A stretch of DNA of 19,126 nucleotides, from assembly GCA_031266495.1 (NCBI GenBank), contig JAISAX010000294.1, positions 1 to 19,126 on the forward strand. Direction: 5' to 3'. Source of the stretch: Opitutaceae bacterium (GTDB taxonomy: Bacteria; Verrucomicrobiota; Verrucomicrobiae; Opitutales; Opitutaceae). Positions 9,373 to 17,197 of this stretch are shown in pieces. How positions within the stretch are numbered: position 1 is the stretch's first letter; each line of letters opens with the position of its first letter. The translations under genes and the position numbers were made by a program. The notes beneath the pieces were generated by a model, which worked only from the letters and a program-made list of their open reading frames with translations, searched no databases and was not told where the DNA came from.

Positions 9373-9390
9373 GGTCGTCCGATTGACGAG

Positions 9391-12300
9391 GTGATCGGGG
9401 AAAAGGGCGGCGCGGATGCGGTGAATGACGCAACGTTGTGGAATTCCGTGCGTCGGCTGGAAAAGCGCATTGCCGGGATCGATGTGGAGATGCCGGGCGC
9501 CACGGATGCGCGAAAGAAATCGCTGGCGGACATGAGGGCGGTGTATTCGCGGACGCTTACGGAGAAGCGCGGGTTGATGGATGAGCTTGCGGGCAGGGGC
9601 GAGGGTTTTTGGGGGACGCTGGCGCGGACCGGAGCCGATGCGCTGAAATCGTACTTTGCCGGGTCCAATGCCTTGCTGAAGATGGTGGGCGATATTTACG
9701 GGTTGGCGACCGGGGATTTTGACAATGCCGCGTCCAGGACGGGCAAGGAGGGCATGGAGTTCTGGCAGGGACAGAAGTCGGAGCGTGCGCGGATGCTGGA
9801 GGATGCACGGTCGCGGAAGGTGGGAGCCGAGGAGGGGTGGCATCGGCAGGCGTGGGCGTATATCAGGGAGACGGCATCGAACCCGGCCATGCTGGCGAAT
9901 GTGCTGGCGGAACAGGCTCCGAATTTTGTCGGGACTGGCGGCGTTGGCGCGGCGGCCCGTGCCGGGACCGAGAGGCTTTTGTTGAGGGCGGCCGTGAAGG
10001 ATGCGGCCAAGGTTGCGGCGGCGAAGGCGGCGGCGAGGGTAGGCATGGCGGCGGCGGTAGGGACCGAGGTCGCGATGCAGGGCGCCGACGTGGCCGGGGA
10101 TTTTTATGCGGATTTCATGCAGAGGCTGGATGCAATGCCGGAGGGGCAGGCGAAGCAGATTCCGGAGATTGCGGAGTTGATGGGGGAGGGTGCGCCGCTG
10201 GATGAGGCGAAGCTCGCGTATGGGTTGTCGATGGCGCGGAAGGTGGATGTGTTGGCTATGGGTGCTTCCGCGTTGACGAAGTTTCTTCCGGGAGCGCAGA
10301 CCATCGAGAAGACGCTGGTTGGCGGGGCGGCGAAGAAGGGTGCGAAGGAGGTTGCGAAGAAGACGCTGGGCAAGCGTGTGGCGGGGGCTGTGGGCGGTGC
10401 CATTGGCGAGGCGGGGTCCGAGGCAATCGAGGAGGGTAGCGGTCAGTTCGGGTCCAACCTGATGGCGCAGCCGGTTGACCCCGGACGTCCGCTGATGAAG
10501 GACGTTGGCGAGGCGGTCGGACAGGCGGTTGTCACGGCTGGCCTGATGGGCGGCGGGGCCGGGTTTATCAACGGTGGCGCAGGTGAGGGGACCGACAGCA
10601 AGAAGGGGAAGCCGACTTCGTTTTCGATCCCGGTTGTTATCAACAATCCGGATACGGGCGAGACGGAAACGGTGACGGTGACGGGCGCGACGGAAGACGA
10701 GGCACGGGACAAGGCGGCGGAGATGTTTCCGATGCTGGCGAAGTACAAGCAGGGCGAGACGCCATCGAGGGAGGATCATCTGGCTGCGTTCGATCGCGCG
10801 CGGGAAGTGAACGGGACCGGCAAGCCGCCGGCGAGTGAGAGTGAGGATGGGGAGTTTTCGCCGGGGGTGGATGATGATTTGCGAGCGGAGATGGAGGGAG
10901 GGCCGGATGCGGCAACGGCCCCCTCGGCACAAACGCCGGCGCCGACGGCGGAACCCACACCGGAGACGCTGGAAGGCGAGAAGATCAATCGCGAGTGGAC
11001 GGCGTTTTCAGGAGAGTCGCAATCGCTGGGCATCCCGCGCGCGGAGATGCCGCAGATCAAGGCGGAGGCCCGCGGCGCGCTGACGAATTTTCTAAAAGCC
11101 CGTGGCGTCGAGAGCACTCAAGAGGAAGTGTTGCCCGGCGAGTTGAAGCCCACGCAAGCGGAGTACTCGCAGAAGAAGGTCGATGCCGCCCGCAAGTTCG
11201 AGGGCGGAGACAGGGCGATTCTGGTTTCGCAGGATGGGCACGTTGTTGACGGGCATCACCAGTGGATGGCGAAGCTGACGGACAAGCCGGGCGAGCCGAT
11301 GCGTATCATCCGGCTGGATGCGCCGATCCGGGATTTGCTGCCGCTGGTGAAGGAAATGCCGAGTGTGGAGACGGCGGGCGGGGCGTCTGCGCCACGCGGA
11401 GAGGCGACGTCCGCGGGCAGGGATGCCCGTGCCACGCCGACGGGCGAGACGCCCGTGCCACAGCCTCGGCCCGTCATCGCTCGCGGAGAAAACAAACCGG
11501 CGCATTTCGTGAAGACGTTGACGAAGGCGGTCGGGCTGAAGGGTTCCGACAAGGCGAGCCGGTTCCTGATGGACTTTGCACCGCGCCTGCACAGGGCAAA
11601 TGCGGAGGCGTTCGAGCAGATGGAGGTCCATGCGCTCAATAATGAGCAGTGGGCAAAGGCGGAGATCGGGAGAGCCACACACAACAGCGCAGCAGCGTAT
11701 AATCAGAAAACGAATACACTCTATGTGAACTCCGACCGCGTGAGAGACGGCGCTTCGCTCGTTGAAGCGGTCGTTCACGAAGCCGGGCATTTTGCCGAGC
11801 GGTTTGCCCTTGGCGAGGATTTCGCACAAAAACAGTGGGACTCCCTTACGGCAGAGCAGCGTAACGCATCGTTGGCCGAATACCTCGGGCGCCCGGTGAA
11901 TGCGAAGGACTGGGGAGCGCCCGACGCATATGACAATGCCCGTTCGGAATGGGTGGCATTCCAGTTTGCGCGTGTCGTGCGCGGGGATACTGACCAGATG
12001 AACCCGCAGATGCGGACAAAGTTGCAGCGGTTCCTGACCGCCGTGCGCGAGCTGGCGCGCAAATGGTATTCAAATTCCCGAGATATTACTACGGCGGAGC
12101 TTGACCGGAAGATTCTTGAAGTGATGGAGATGGCGGAGAGGCCGTCGGGAGGGACGGAAACGCAGCCGGCGGAACCTGTTTTCGAGGTGACCGACAGCCG
12201 CGTCACTCCCGACGAGAAATTCGACTATGAGAGCAAACCTGGTACGTTTCGCGACGCACAGTATTTTAAAATCGACGGACTTCTGGCCGGAGCCTTCTAT

Positions 12301-15300
12301 TCGAAGGAGATACTTAACGAAGAAAACACGGGCAGTTTTTTCCGTTTGTGGATACCGGAGGAACAGGAAGAGATGGCGAGCAGAATCGCCAGGGAAGAAT
12401 TCGGTTCGCAGGTCGATGATTTTGACGCGGGGTTTTTTGTCCCTTTCCGCAACTTGTCCGATGTAGTGAAGTTTCATGACCGCCTGAACGAGGTGGCGGG
12501 CAAGAATGTCTATGAGGAGGCTCATGCCGCAATCGCTGAAGAGAAGGCCGGGGGGCCGCGTGCCCAAAAGGCAAAGGCTCCAACAACAGACGACACGAGT
12601 TCCCCGGATTTGGAACCGAGCTCACCGAAAAGCTCACCGAATTTGACTGCGAAGCCGGCGAAGAAAGCGCGGACAAAGCAGGCGAAGGGGCAGACGGATG
12701 CGGACCGGGCGGAGAATTTTTTCAGGGTGGACCGGATTATCCCGAGAGCCGCCGGCGGGTTCGACAAGGTCGTTGAGTTCAATCGCGACGGCGGGGACGG
12801 AAACTGGTCGGTGACGGTGTGGCGCGTAAACGAGGACGGCAGCCCGATCCGTGGTGAACGGTTGCGTGAGCACTCGACGTTCCCGGACGAGCGGGCGTTG
12901 GCGGCATGGGAAAAGGGCAACCCGGTCGGCAGCGCGCCGTCGGGGGCGCTCGGCTCGCCCGCGGTAGGGCAGACATTGCGGGATGCGGATGCCACGATGA
13001 TTGAGGACAAGGCCGCAAAGCCTTTGCTCGACACGGCGGCCACCAACGCGGAGGTCATCAAGCGGGCTGCCGTCGAACTCAAATCGTGGCCGGAAAGCGT
13101 GGTTGCCGCGGACGGCAGCGGCATCGACATGAAGGTGGCGGACAAGGGGAGCATGAGCGCCCGCGTGTGGCACCTCATCCGGGACGGGAAAACGAATACG
13201 CTCGACAGGATCAAGGCCGCATGGACAACGCGGGTCCGGGAGACACTGGAGAATGCCCAGGTGCGTCTTGTGGACACGCAGGACGGGACGCGGGTCTTTG
13301 TGCGCAAATATGAGGGGGGGGCGAATCACGCCGTGGTTGTTCGTCCTGACGGGCGAGTCGAGGAGCAGCGCCCGTTTGAGGGGAGCCTGACCACTCAATT
13401 TCCGCTGACCTCCAGCGGCGGCCGCCAAGCGCATATGCGAGTGGATTGGGTTCGCCCGGACATCAGGAATAACGGTGAAGGGCTACGCCAGAACGCACCC
13501 AGCCCGACGCCCCCTGCCTCGACGGTCTCTGGCCCTCGACAGGGGGAATTCCGCCCAAAGCCTGACGCAGCGGGCGGGCGGGGTCAAGCCTTGGGCTCGC
13601 CGGCGGTGACGCCGCCGGCGTCGGCGGAGATGGATCAGCAGCCGGGGCCGGGGAAGAATTTCAGCCGGTTCCCGGACAGTTTGCGGGACCGGGGGCAGCC
13701 GGTGGATCGCATCGAATACGATGTGCGCAGCCAGAGTGATGCAGGGGAGGTGGCGAAGCGGATCGTCGGCAAACTGGGCGAGGCCGGAGCGGAGGCGCTG
13801 GCGCTGGATTCCGGCGCCGATGTGCGCGGGGATGTGCGCGTGGGCATCATCGGCGAGTTGATTGCACGGAGGGCGGCGGAGTTGCGGGAGGCAAAGAGTC
13901 CGGAGGAGACGGCGAGGACCGCGAAGGAGATGAATCGCCTGGTATCGGAGTCGCGGGCGAAGCTGGCGACGGATGCCGGGCAACAGATCGCGATGTTTGC
14001 GCATGTGTATCGCGACCCGCGTGTGGCGGCGGCGGACAGGTATATCGATGCCGTCCACCGGAGGCAGAACAACCGGCTGGGGAAGACGGCGAGGGAGGCG
14101 GTCGAGGGCGCGGCGAATGAGCTTAACAAGGCAACCCGCAAGGCGGCCGGGCAGGCGGCGCAGGAGTTGGGCAAGGGTCTGCGGACGGTGAAGGTGAGCA
14201 AGTCGATCTGGAAGCAGTATCGCGAGGACGCGGCGCAAAAGATGGTGGATATGGTGGACCGGGCGACGGACGAGAGTGCACAGAAGACACCGTTGCAGGA
14301 GCTTGCCGGGCGCATCGCGAGGGAGATGCGGTCGCGAATGGAGGGCGTGATGCCGGAAAAGCCGGACGCGCCGAAGCCGACAACGGTGGAGTTGCTGCGC
14401 GAGGCGGTAAACAACCGCGAGAAATACGGGGAGGTTTTCGAAACGGCGCGGGCGGCGTTCGTAAAAGAATTTGGCGAGGGTTCGCCGGCGGTGCAGGATG
14501 TCGATCTGGCCTTGGCCAACATCGGGGCGCGGCCTTATTCGGATGCGTTGCTGGATCGCGCCATCCGCGAGGCGCATCGGGCGATGCGGGTGAGGGTGCA
14601 GGATCTGGCGCGGCAGCATGTGACGCGGACGGATGCGCACGCGGCGGCGCTGGCGGATGGCCTGGTGAAGGATGCGGGGCTGACGGCCGGGGACGCGGAG
14701 CGGGTGGCGGCGGAATTCGAGGAGAGGGCCCGGGGGATGATCACGGAGGCCCGGAAGAAGGCGCTGGAGCAGATGCGGAAGCGGTTCAAACACCCGAAGG
14801 CGCGGGTTATTCTTGATGCCATCGGCAAGGCGAGGGTTTTGAATAATCTGGGGGCGTTGTCGCAGGCGGACATGCGGGAGGCGGTGGAGAAGCGTCTGGG
14901 GTTGCCGGGGGTGTCGGCAGAGGAGTTGCGCAAGATCGGGGAGATCGCGGACCGGATCGAGACGGCGCCGAACTCGACGGCCCGGGCGAGGGCGGAGCTG
15001 GACTTGCTGGACCGGATGGAGCTGGCGAAGGGGGTGGGCAGGATGGATATCGCCATGGCGTTCTGGTATGCGAATCTGCTCTCCGGTTACACGACGCAGG
15101 CGGTGAACACGACGGGCAATGCAATGCTGGGGGCACTGCAACTGGCGGCGGTATCCGTCACCAATCCGAAGCAGGCGGGGGAGGCGGTGCGGGGGTATCT
15201 GGATGGCATGGGGACGGGGTTCCGCGACGCGGGTTCGATCCTGAGCCGGGGTTTTGGAAGCAAGGAGCTGGATTCGGAGGCGAAGACGGGGCGGGGCGGC

Positions 15301-16860
15301 AATGTGCTGGAACTGGTGGCACGGGGCGAGGCCGGGGGTCGGGTGGCGCAGGCGGCGGCGAAACCGATGCGGTATGTGTACCGGGTGATGAAGGCCGTGG
15401 ACGCGGTGTTCTACCACTCGGCGCGGGAGGCTCATGCGCGGGTGGCGGTGGCGAAGTTGCTGGATGGCCAGTTTCACGGGGCGGAGTTGCGGAAGCGGAC
15501 TCGCGAATCGCTGGGCGTGTCACCGGGGCAGTTGCTGATGTGGCGGAGGCAGGCGGAGACGGAGGGTTTTAAGGGGTTTGACCGGCATCAGCGGGTGTAC
15601 GACCTGATGCAGGCGCACCGGGCGGGGTTGAGGAATGCGGATGGTTCGGCGGTGGCGGACAATGCGCGCCGGTTCGCGCTGGAATCGACCTATAACCAGG
15701 AACCGGAGGGATGGGCCGGCGTGCTGGCGGATGCGGTGAGCCATGCAGCCGAGAGCCTCACGCCGGGCGGGGTGCCGGTGCTGAAGGCGTTTTTGCCGTT
15801 TCTGAAGGTGCCGACGAATGTGTTTAACACGGCGCTGAATTTCACTCCGGTGGGGATGGTTCGCGCCAAAGAGGGGAGCATCGTGACCGCGAAAAAGGGG
15901 GAGGGAGGTAAACTGGAACGACGCGATTTCAATGCCGACGAGCGGGCGCGGTTGTGGGCGCAGTCCGTCGCGGGGAGCACGTTAATGGCCGGGCTGGCGG
16001 TGCTGGCGTATGGCACGAAGGGCGATGATGAGGAGCCGTGGTTTTCGATCACGGCGGGCGGGCCTCCGGACTGGCGGCATCGGCAGCAACTGGAGGGTGC
16101 GGGGTGGCGCCGCAACACGGTCAAGCTGGGGAAGGTGCGCATCCCCTACCAGGATTCTCCGCTGAATGTGCCGCTGGCGCTGATCGGGAGCTGGCTGGAT
16201 GCGTTGCGCTACGGGAAGGAGAAGGAGGAGACGGTGGCGGCCCGCGCCATCGGGGCGACGCTGGGGGCGTCGCGGGTGATTTTTGATACGTCGATGCTTT
16301 CGAGGATGGGGCAGTTGATGGATATGGTGCAGGGGAAGGCGAACCCGGAGCGGGTGACGCAGTTTCTGGCGAGCGTGCCGGCAAATGCCCTGGTGCCGGG
16401 AGTGAACCTGATGCGGCAGGTGGACAGGACGATCCACCCGAGGGTTTACGAGGCGGACGGGCCGCTGGGGGCGGCGGGGACGCAACTGCCGTTCGTGCGG
16501 GCGACGGGGAGCGTCAAAACAGACGTGCTGGGCGAGGAGGAGGAGCGTTCGCCGCTGGAGCGGTTCGTTTACATGGAGGAGGGCGATCCGTTGCGGGAGG
16601 CGCTGCGGGCTCGGAATCTTTTCATTTCGGTGCCATCGAAGAGCACGAAGCTGGGGAACCGGCAGATGACGGACGTGGAGTACCGGCATTACGTGCGGAT
16701 CAGCGGACAGGGGATTGCCCGGCGGCTGCGGACGATGCTGCCGGCGATTCAGCGGCTGCCGGCCGAAAATGCCGAGAGATTGATCAAGCAGGTGACGAAC
16801 GAGGAGCGGGAGCGAGCCAAGGCACTGGTGCCGGCGATTTTGCGGCGGGATGTATTCTGA
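9391..16860 (+). CDS. Giant phage polyvalent protein (ParB-like, zincin, nuclease-like and LPD38-like parts)
   Basis: About 2,489 aa from the GTG at 9391; a GTG at 9421 and a TTG at 9304 are alternatives and no ATG fits, so the N-terminus may be missing. In order: an Ala/Gly-rich hydrophobic region (about 85-405); a ParB-like segment (about 587-655) with DGHHQW from Asp620; a linker carrying two host-type repeats (nt 11413-11461); a zincin with HEAGH at 796-800 (nt 11776-11790) and a downstream Glu853 as possible third ligand; two unrecognised domains (about 934-1047, 1100-1180); a segment resembling phage BECR nucleases (about 1270-1357); long helical stretches (about 1434-1887); and an LPD38-like end with PFLKVPTNVFNTALNFTP and LGKVRIPYQDSPLNVPLALI. 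Phage polyvalent proteins are thought to be packaged and injected with the DNA to counter host functions. The domain calls come from memory of the families. Confidence 0.85.
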   Translation: MIGEKGGADAVNDATLWNSVRRLEKRIAGIDVEMPGATDARKKSLADMRAVYSRTLTEKRGLMDELAGRGEGFWGTLARTGADALKSYFAGSNALLKMVGDIYGLATGDFDNAASRTGKEGMEFWQGQKSERARMLEDARSRKVGAEEGWHRQAWAYIRETASNPAMLANVLAEQAPNFVGTGGVGAAARAGTERLLLRAAVKDAAKVAAAKAAARVGMAAAVGTEVAMQGADVAGDFYADFMQRLDAMPEGQAKQIPEIAELMGEGAPLDEAKLAYGLSMARKVDVLAMGASALTKFLPGAQTIEKTLVGGAAKKGAKEVAKKTLGKRVAGAVGGAIGEAGSEAIEEGSGQFGSNLMAQPVDPGRPLMKDVGEAVGQAVVTAGLMGGGAGFINGGAGEGTDSKKGKPTSFSIPVVINNPDTGETETVTVTGATEDEARDKAAEMFPMLAKYKQGETPSREDHLAAFDRAREVNGTGKPPASESEDGEFSPGVDDDLRAEMEGGPDAATAPSAQTPAPTAEPTPETLEGEKINREWTAFSGESQSLGIPRAEMPQIKAEARGALTNFLKARGVESTQEEVLPGELKPTQAEYSQKKVDAARKFEGGDRAILVSQDGHVVDGHHQWMAKLTDKPGEPMRIIRLDAPIRDLLPLVKEMPSVETAGGASAPRGEATSAGRDARATPTGETPVPQPRPVIARGENKPAHFVKTLTKAVGLKGSDKASRFLMDFAPRLHRANAEAFEQMEVHALNNEQWAKAEIGRATHNSAAAYNQKTNTLYVNSDRVRDGASLVEAVVHEAGHFAERFALGEDFAQKQWDSLTAEQRNASLAEYLGRPVNAKDWGAPDAYDNARSEWVAFQFARVVRGDTDQMNPQMRTKLQRFLTAVRELARKWYSNSRDITTAELDRKILEVMEMAERPSGGTETQPAEPVFEVTDSRVTPDEKFDYESKPGTFRDAQYFKIDGLLAGAFYSKEILNEENTGSFFRLWIPEEQEEMASRIAREEFGSQVDDFDAGFFVPFRNLSDVVKFHDRLNEVAGKNVYEEAHAAIAEEKAGGPRAQKAKAPTTDDTSSPDLEPSSPKSSPNLTAKPAKKARTKQAKGQTDADRAENFFRVDRIIPRAAGGFDKVVEFNRDGGDGNWSVTVWRVNEDGSPIRGERLREHSTFPDERALAAWEKGNPVGSAPSGALGSPAVGQTLRDADATMIEDKAAKPLLDTAATNAEVIKRAAVELKSWPESVVAADGSGIDMKVADKGSMSARVWHLIRDGKTNTLDRIKAAWTTRVRETLENAQVRLVDTQDGTRVFVRKYEGGANHAVVVRPDGRVEEQRPFEGSLTTQFPLTSSGGRQAHMRVDWVRPDIRNNGEGLRQNAPSPTPPASTVSGPRQGEFRPKPDAAGGRGQALGSPAVTPPASAEMDQQPGPGKNFSRFPDSLRDRGQPVDRIEYDVRSQSDAGEVAKRIVGKLGEAGAEALALDSGADVRGDVRVGIIGELIARRAAELREAKSPEETARTAKEMNRLVSESRAKLATDAGQQIAMFAHVYRDPRVAAADRYIDAVHRRQNNRLGKTAREAVEGAANELNKATRKAAGQAAQELGKGLRTVKVSKSIWKQYREDAAQKMVDMVDRATDESAQKTPLQELAGRIAREMRSRMEGVMPEKPDAPKPTTVELLREAVNNREKYGEVFETARAAFVKEFGEGSPAVQDVDLALANIGARPYSDALLDRAIREAHRAMRVRVQDLARQHVTRTDAHAAALADGLVKDAGLTAGDAERVAAEFEERARGMITEARKKALEQMRKRFKHPKARVILDAIGKARVLNNLGALSQADMREAVEKRLGLPGVSAEELRKIGEIADRIETAPNSTARARAELDLLDRMELAKGVGRMDIAMAFWYANLLSGYTTQAVNTTGNAMLGALQLAAVSVTNPKQAGEAVRGYLDGMGTGFRDAGSILSRGFGSKELDSEAKTGRGGNVLELVARGEAGGRVAQAAAKPMRYVYRVMKAVDAVFYHSAREAHARVAVAKLLDGQFHGAELRKRTRESLGVSPGQLLMWRRQAETEGFKGFDRHQRVYDLMQAHRAGLRNADGSAVADNARRFALESTYNQEPEGWAGVLADAVSHAAESLTPGGVPVLKAFLPFLKVPTNVFNTALNFTPVGMVRAKEGSIVTAKKGEGGKLERRDFNADERARLWAQSVAGSTLMAGLAVLAYGTKGDDEEPWFSITAGGPPDWRHRQQLEGAGWRRNTVKLGKVRIPYQDSPLNVPLALIGSWLDALRYGKEKEETVAARAIGATLGASRVIFDTSMLSRMGQLMDMVQGKANPERVTQFLASVPANALVPGVNLMRQVDRTIHPRVYEADGPLGAAGTQLPFVRATGSVKTDVLGEEEERSPLERFVYMEEGDPLREALRARNLFISVPSKSTKLGNRQMTDVEYRHYVRISGQGIARRLRTMLPAIQRLPAENAERLIKQVTNEERERAKALVPAILRRDVF
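11413..11461 (-). repeat. Two palindromic repeat units inside the polyvalent gene
   Basis: On the reverse strand the units at 11413-11435 and 11441-11461 read GTGGCACGGGCATCCCTGCCC and GTGGCACGGGCGTCTCGCCCG. They match the repeats at 1995-2120 in sequence and hairpin structure. On the + strand they are translated in frame as part of a low-complexity linker (GRDARATPTGETPVPQ) between the ParB-like and zincin segments. Confidence 0.88.
12946..13608 (+). other. Candidate exchangeable cassette in the polyvalent gene, flanked by ALGSPAV
   Basis: The peptide ALGSPAV occurs at 12946-12966 and again at 13588-13608, exactly 214 codons apart. The two copies differ at several synonymous bases (16 of 21 identical). 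The nuclease-like segment lies between them, and Pro/Ala/Gly-rich linker surrounds both. This looks like a module boundary, but seven residues are short and chance or linker convergence is possible. Confidence 0.35.
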
Positions 16861-16973
16861 CATTTTGTGCCGGTGCCCGGCAGAGTGGTTTTTCCCAGGA
16901 TGTCAAGCATATATTTTACAAGTTGCTAACGGCGAAAATTGCCCTTTATGCCTCATGTGTTATGGTATCCATC

Positions 16974-17189
16974 ATGAATCTTCCTGGCACATCAGAGCAA
17001 ATGAGGCTCCCGGACATCCTGGAGCCGGATCCTTCTGAGGCTGCCCTTCAGATACTCCGCGACGAGCACCTGCGCAACAATGGGGATTTGTCTGCTTTTT
17101 TCGAGGAAATCAAACGCAACCGCCCCAAGCGCCCCGATCCTGAGGATGCGTGGATGCCGCCTCGGGAATTTCTCCAAAAGCAACTCTGA
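16974..17189 (+). CDS. Small hypothetical protein upstream of the ClpP-like gene
   Basis: This 71-aa, charged protein (MNLPGTSEQMRLPDILEPDP, then EIKRNRPKRPDPEDAWMPP) has no signal peptide or membrane segment. I do not recognise it. The frame has an earlier ATG at 16962; I chose 16974 by its N-terminus, not by a ribosome site, since none is clear. The stop lies eight bases before the ATG of the ClpP-like gene, so the two are probably co-transcribed. The 113-base gap after the polyvalent gene has an AT-rich patch (ATATATTTTACAAG near 16908-16921) and a weak TTGCCC/TATGGT pair (16939, 16961) that could be a promoter. A partner or regulator of the protease-like protein is possible, by position only. 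Confidence 0.6.
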   Translation: MNLPGTSEQMRLPDILEPDPSEAALQILRDEHLRNNGDLSAFFEEIKRNRPKRPDPEDAWMPPREFLQKQL

Positions 17190-17197
17190 CGCGTGTC

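Noticed and set aside
9028..10932. Leftward ORF of 634 aa overlapping the start of the polyvalent gene
   Set aside because: It is Arg/Pro/His-rich antisense sequence without domains, and it conflicts with both the leftward virion-like gene and the giant gene.
13483..15477. Leftward ORF of 664 aa opposite the polyvalent gene
   Set aside because: Its composition is Arg/His/Pro/Leu-rich with no motif, as expected for the antisense of GC-rich coding sequence. The + strand frame has recognisable phage-protein features throughout.
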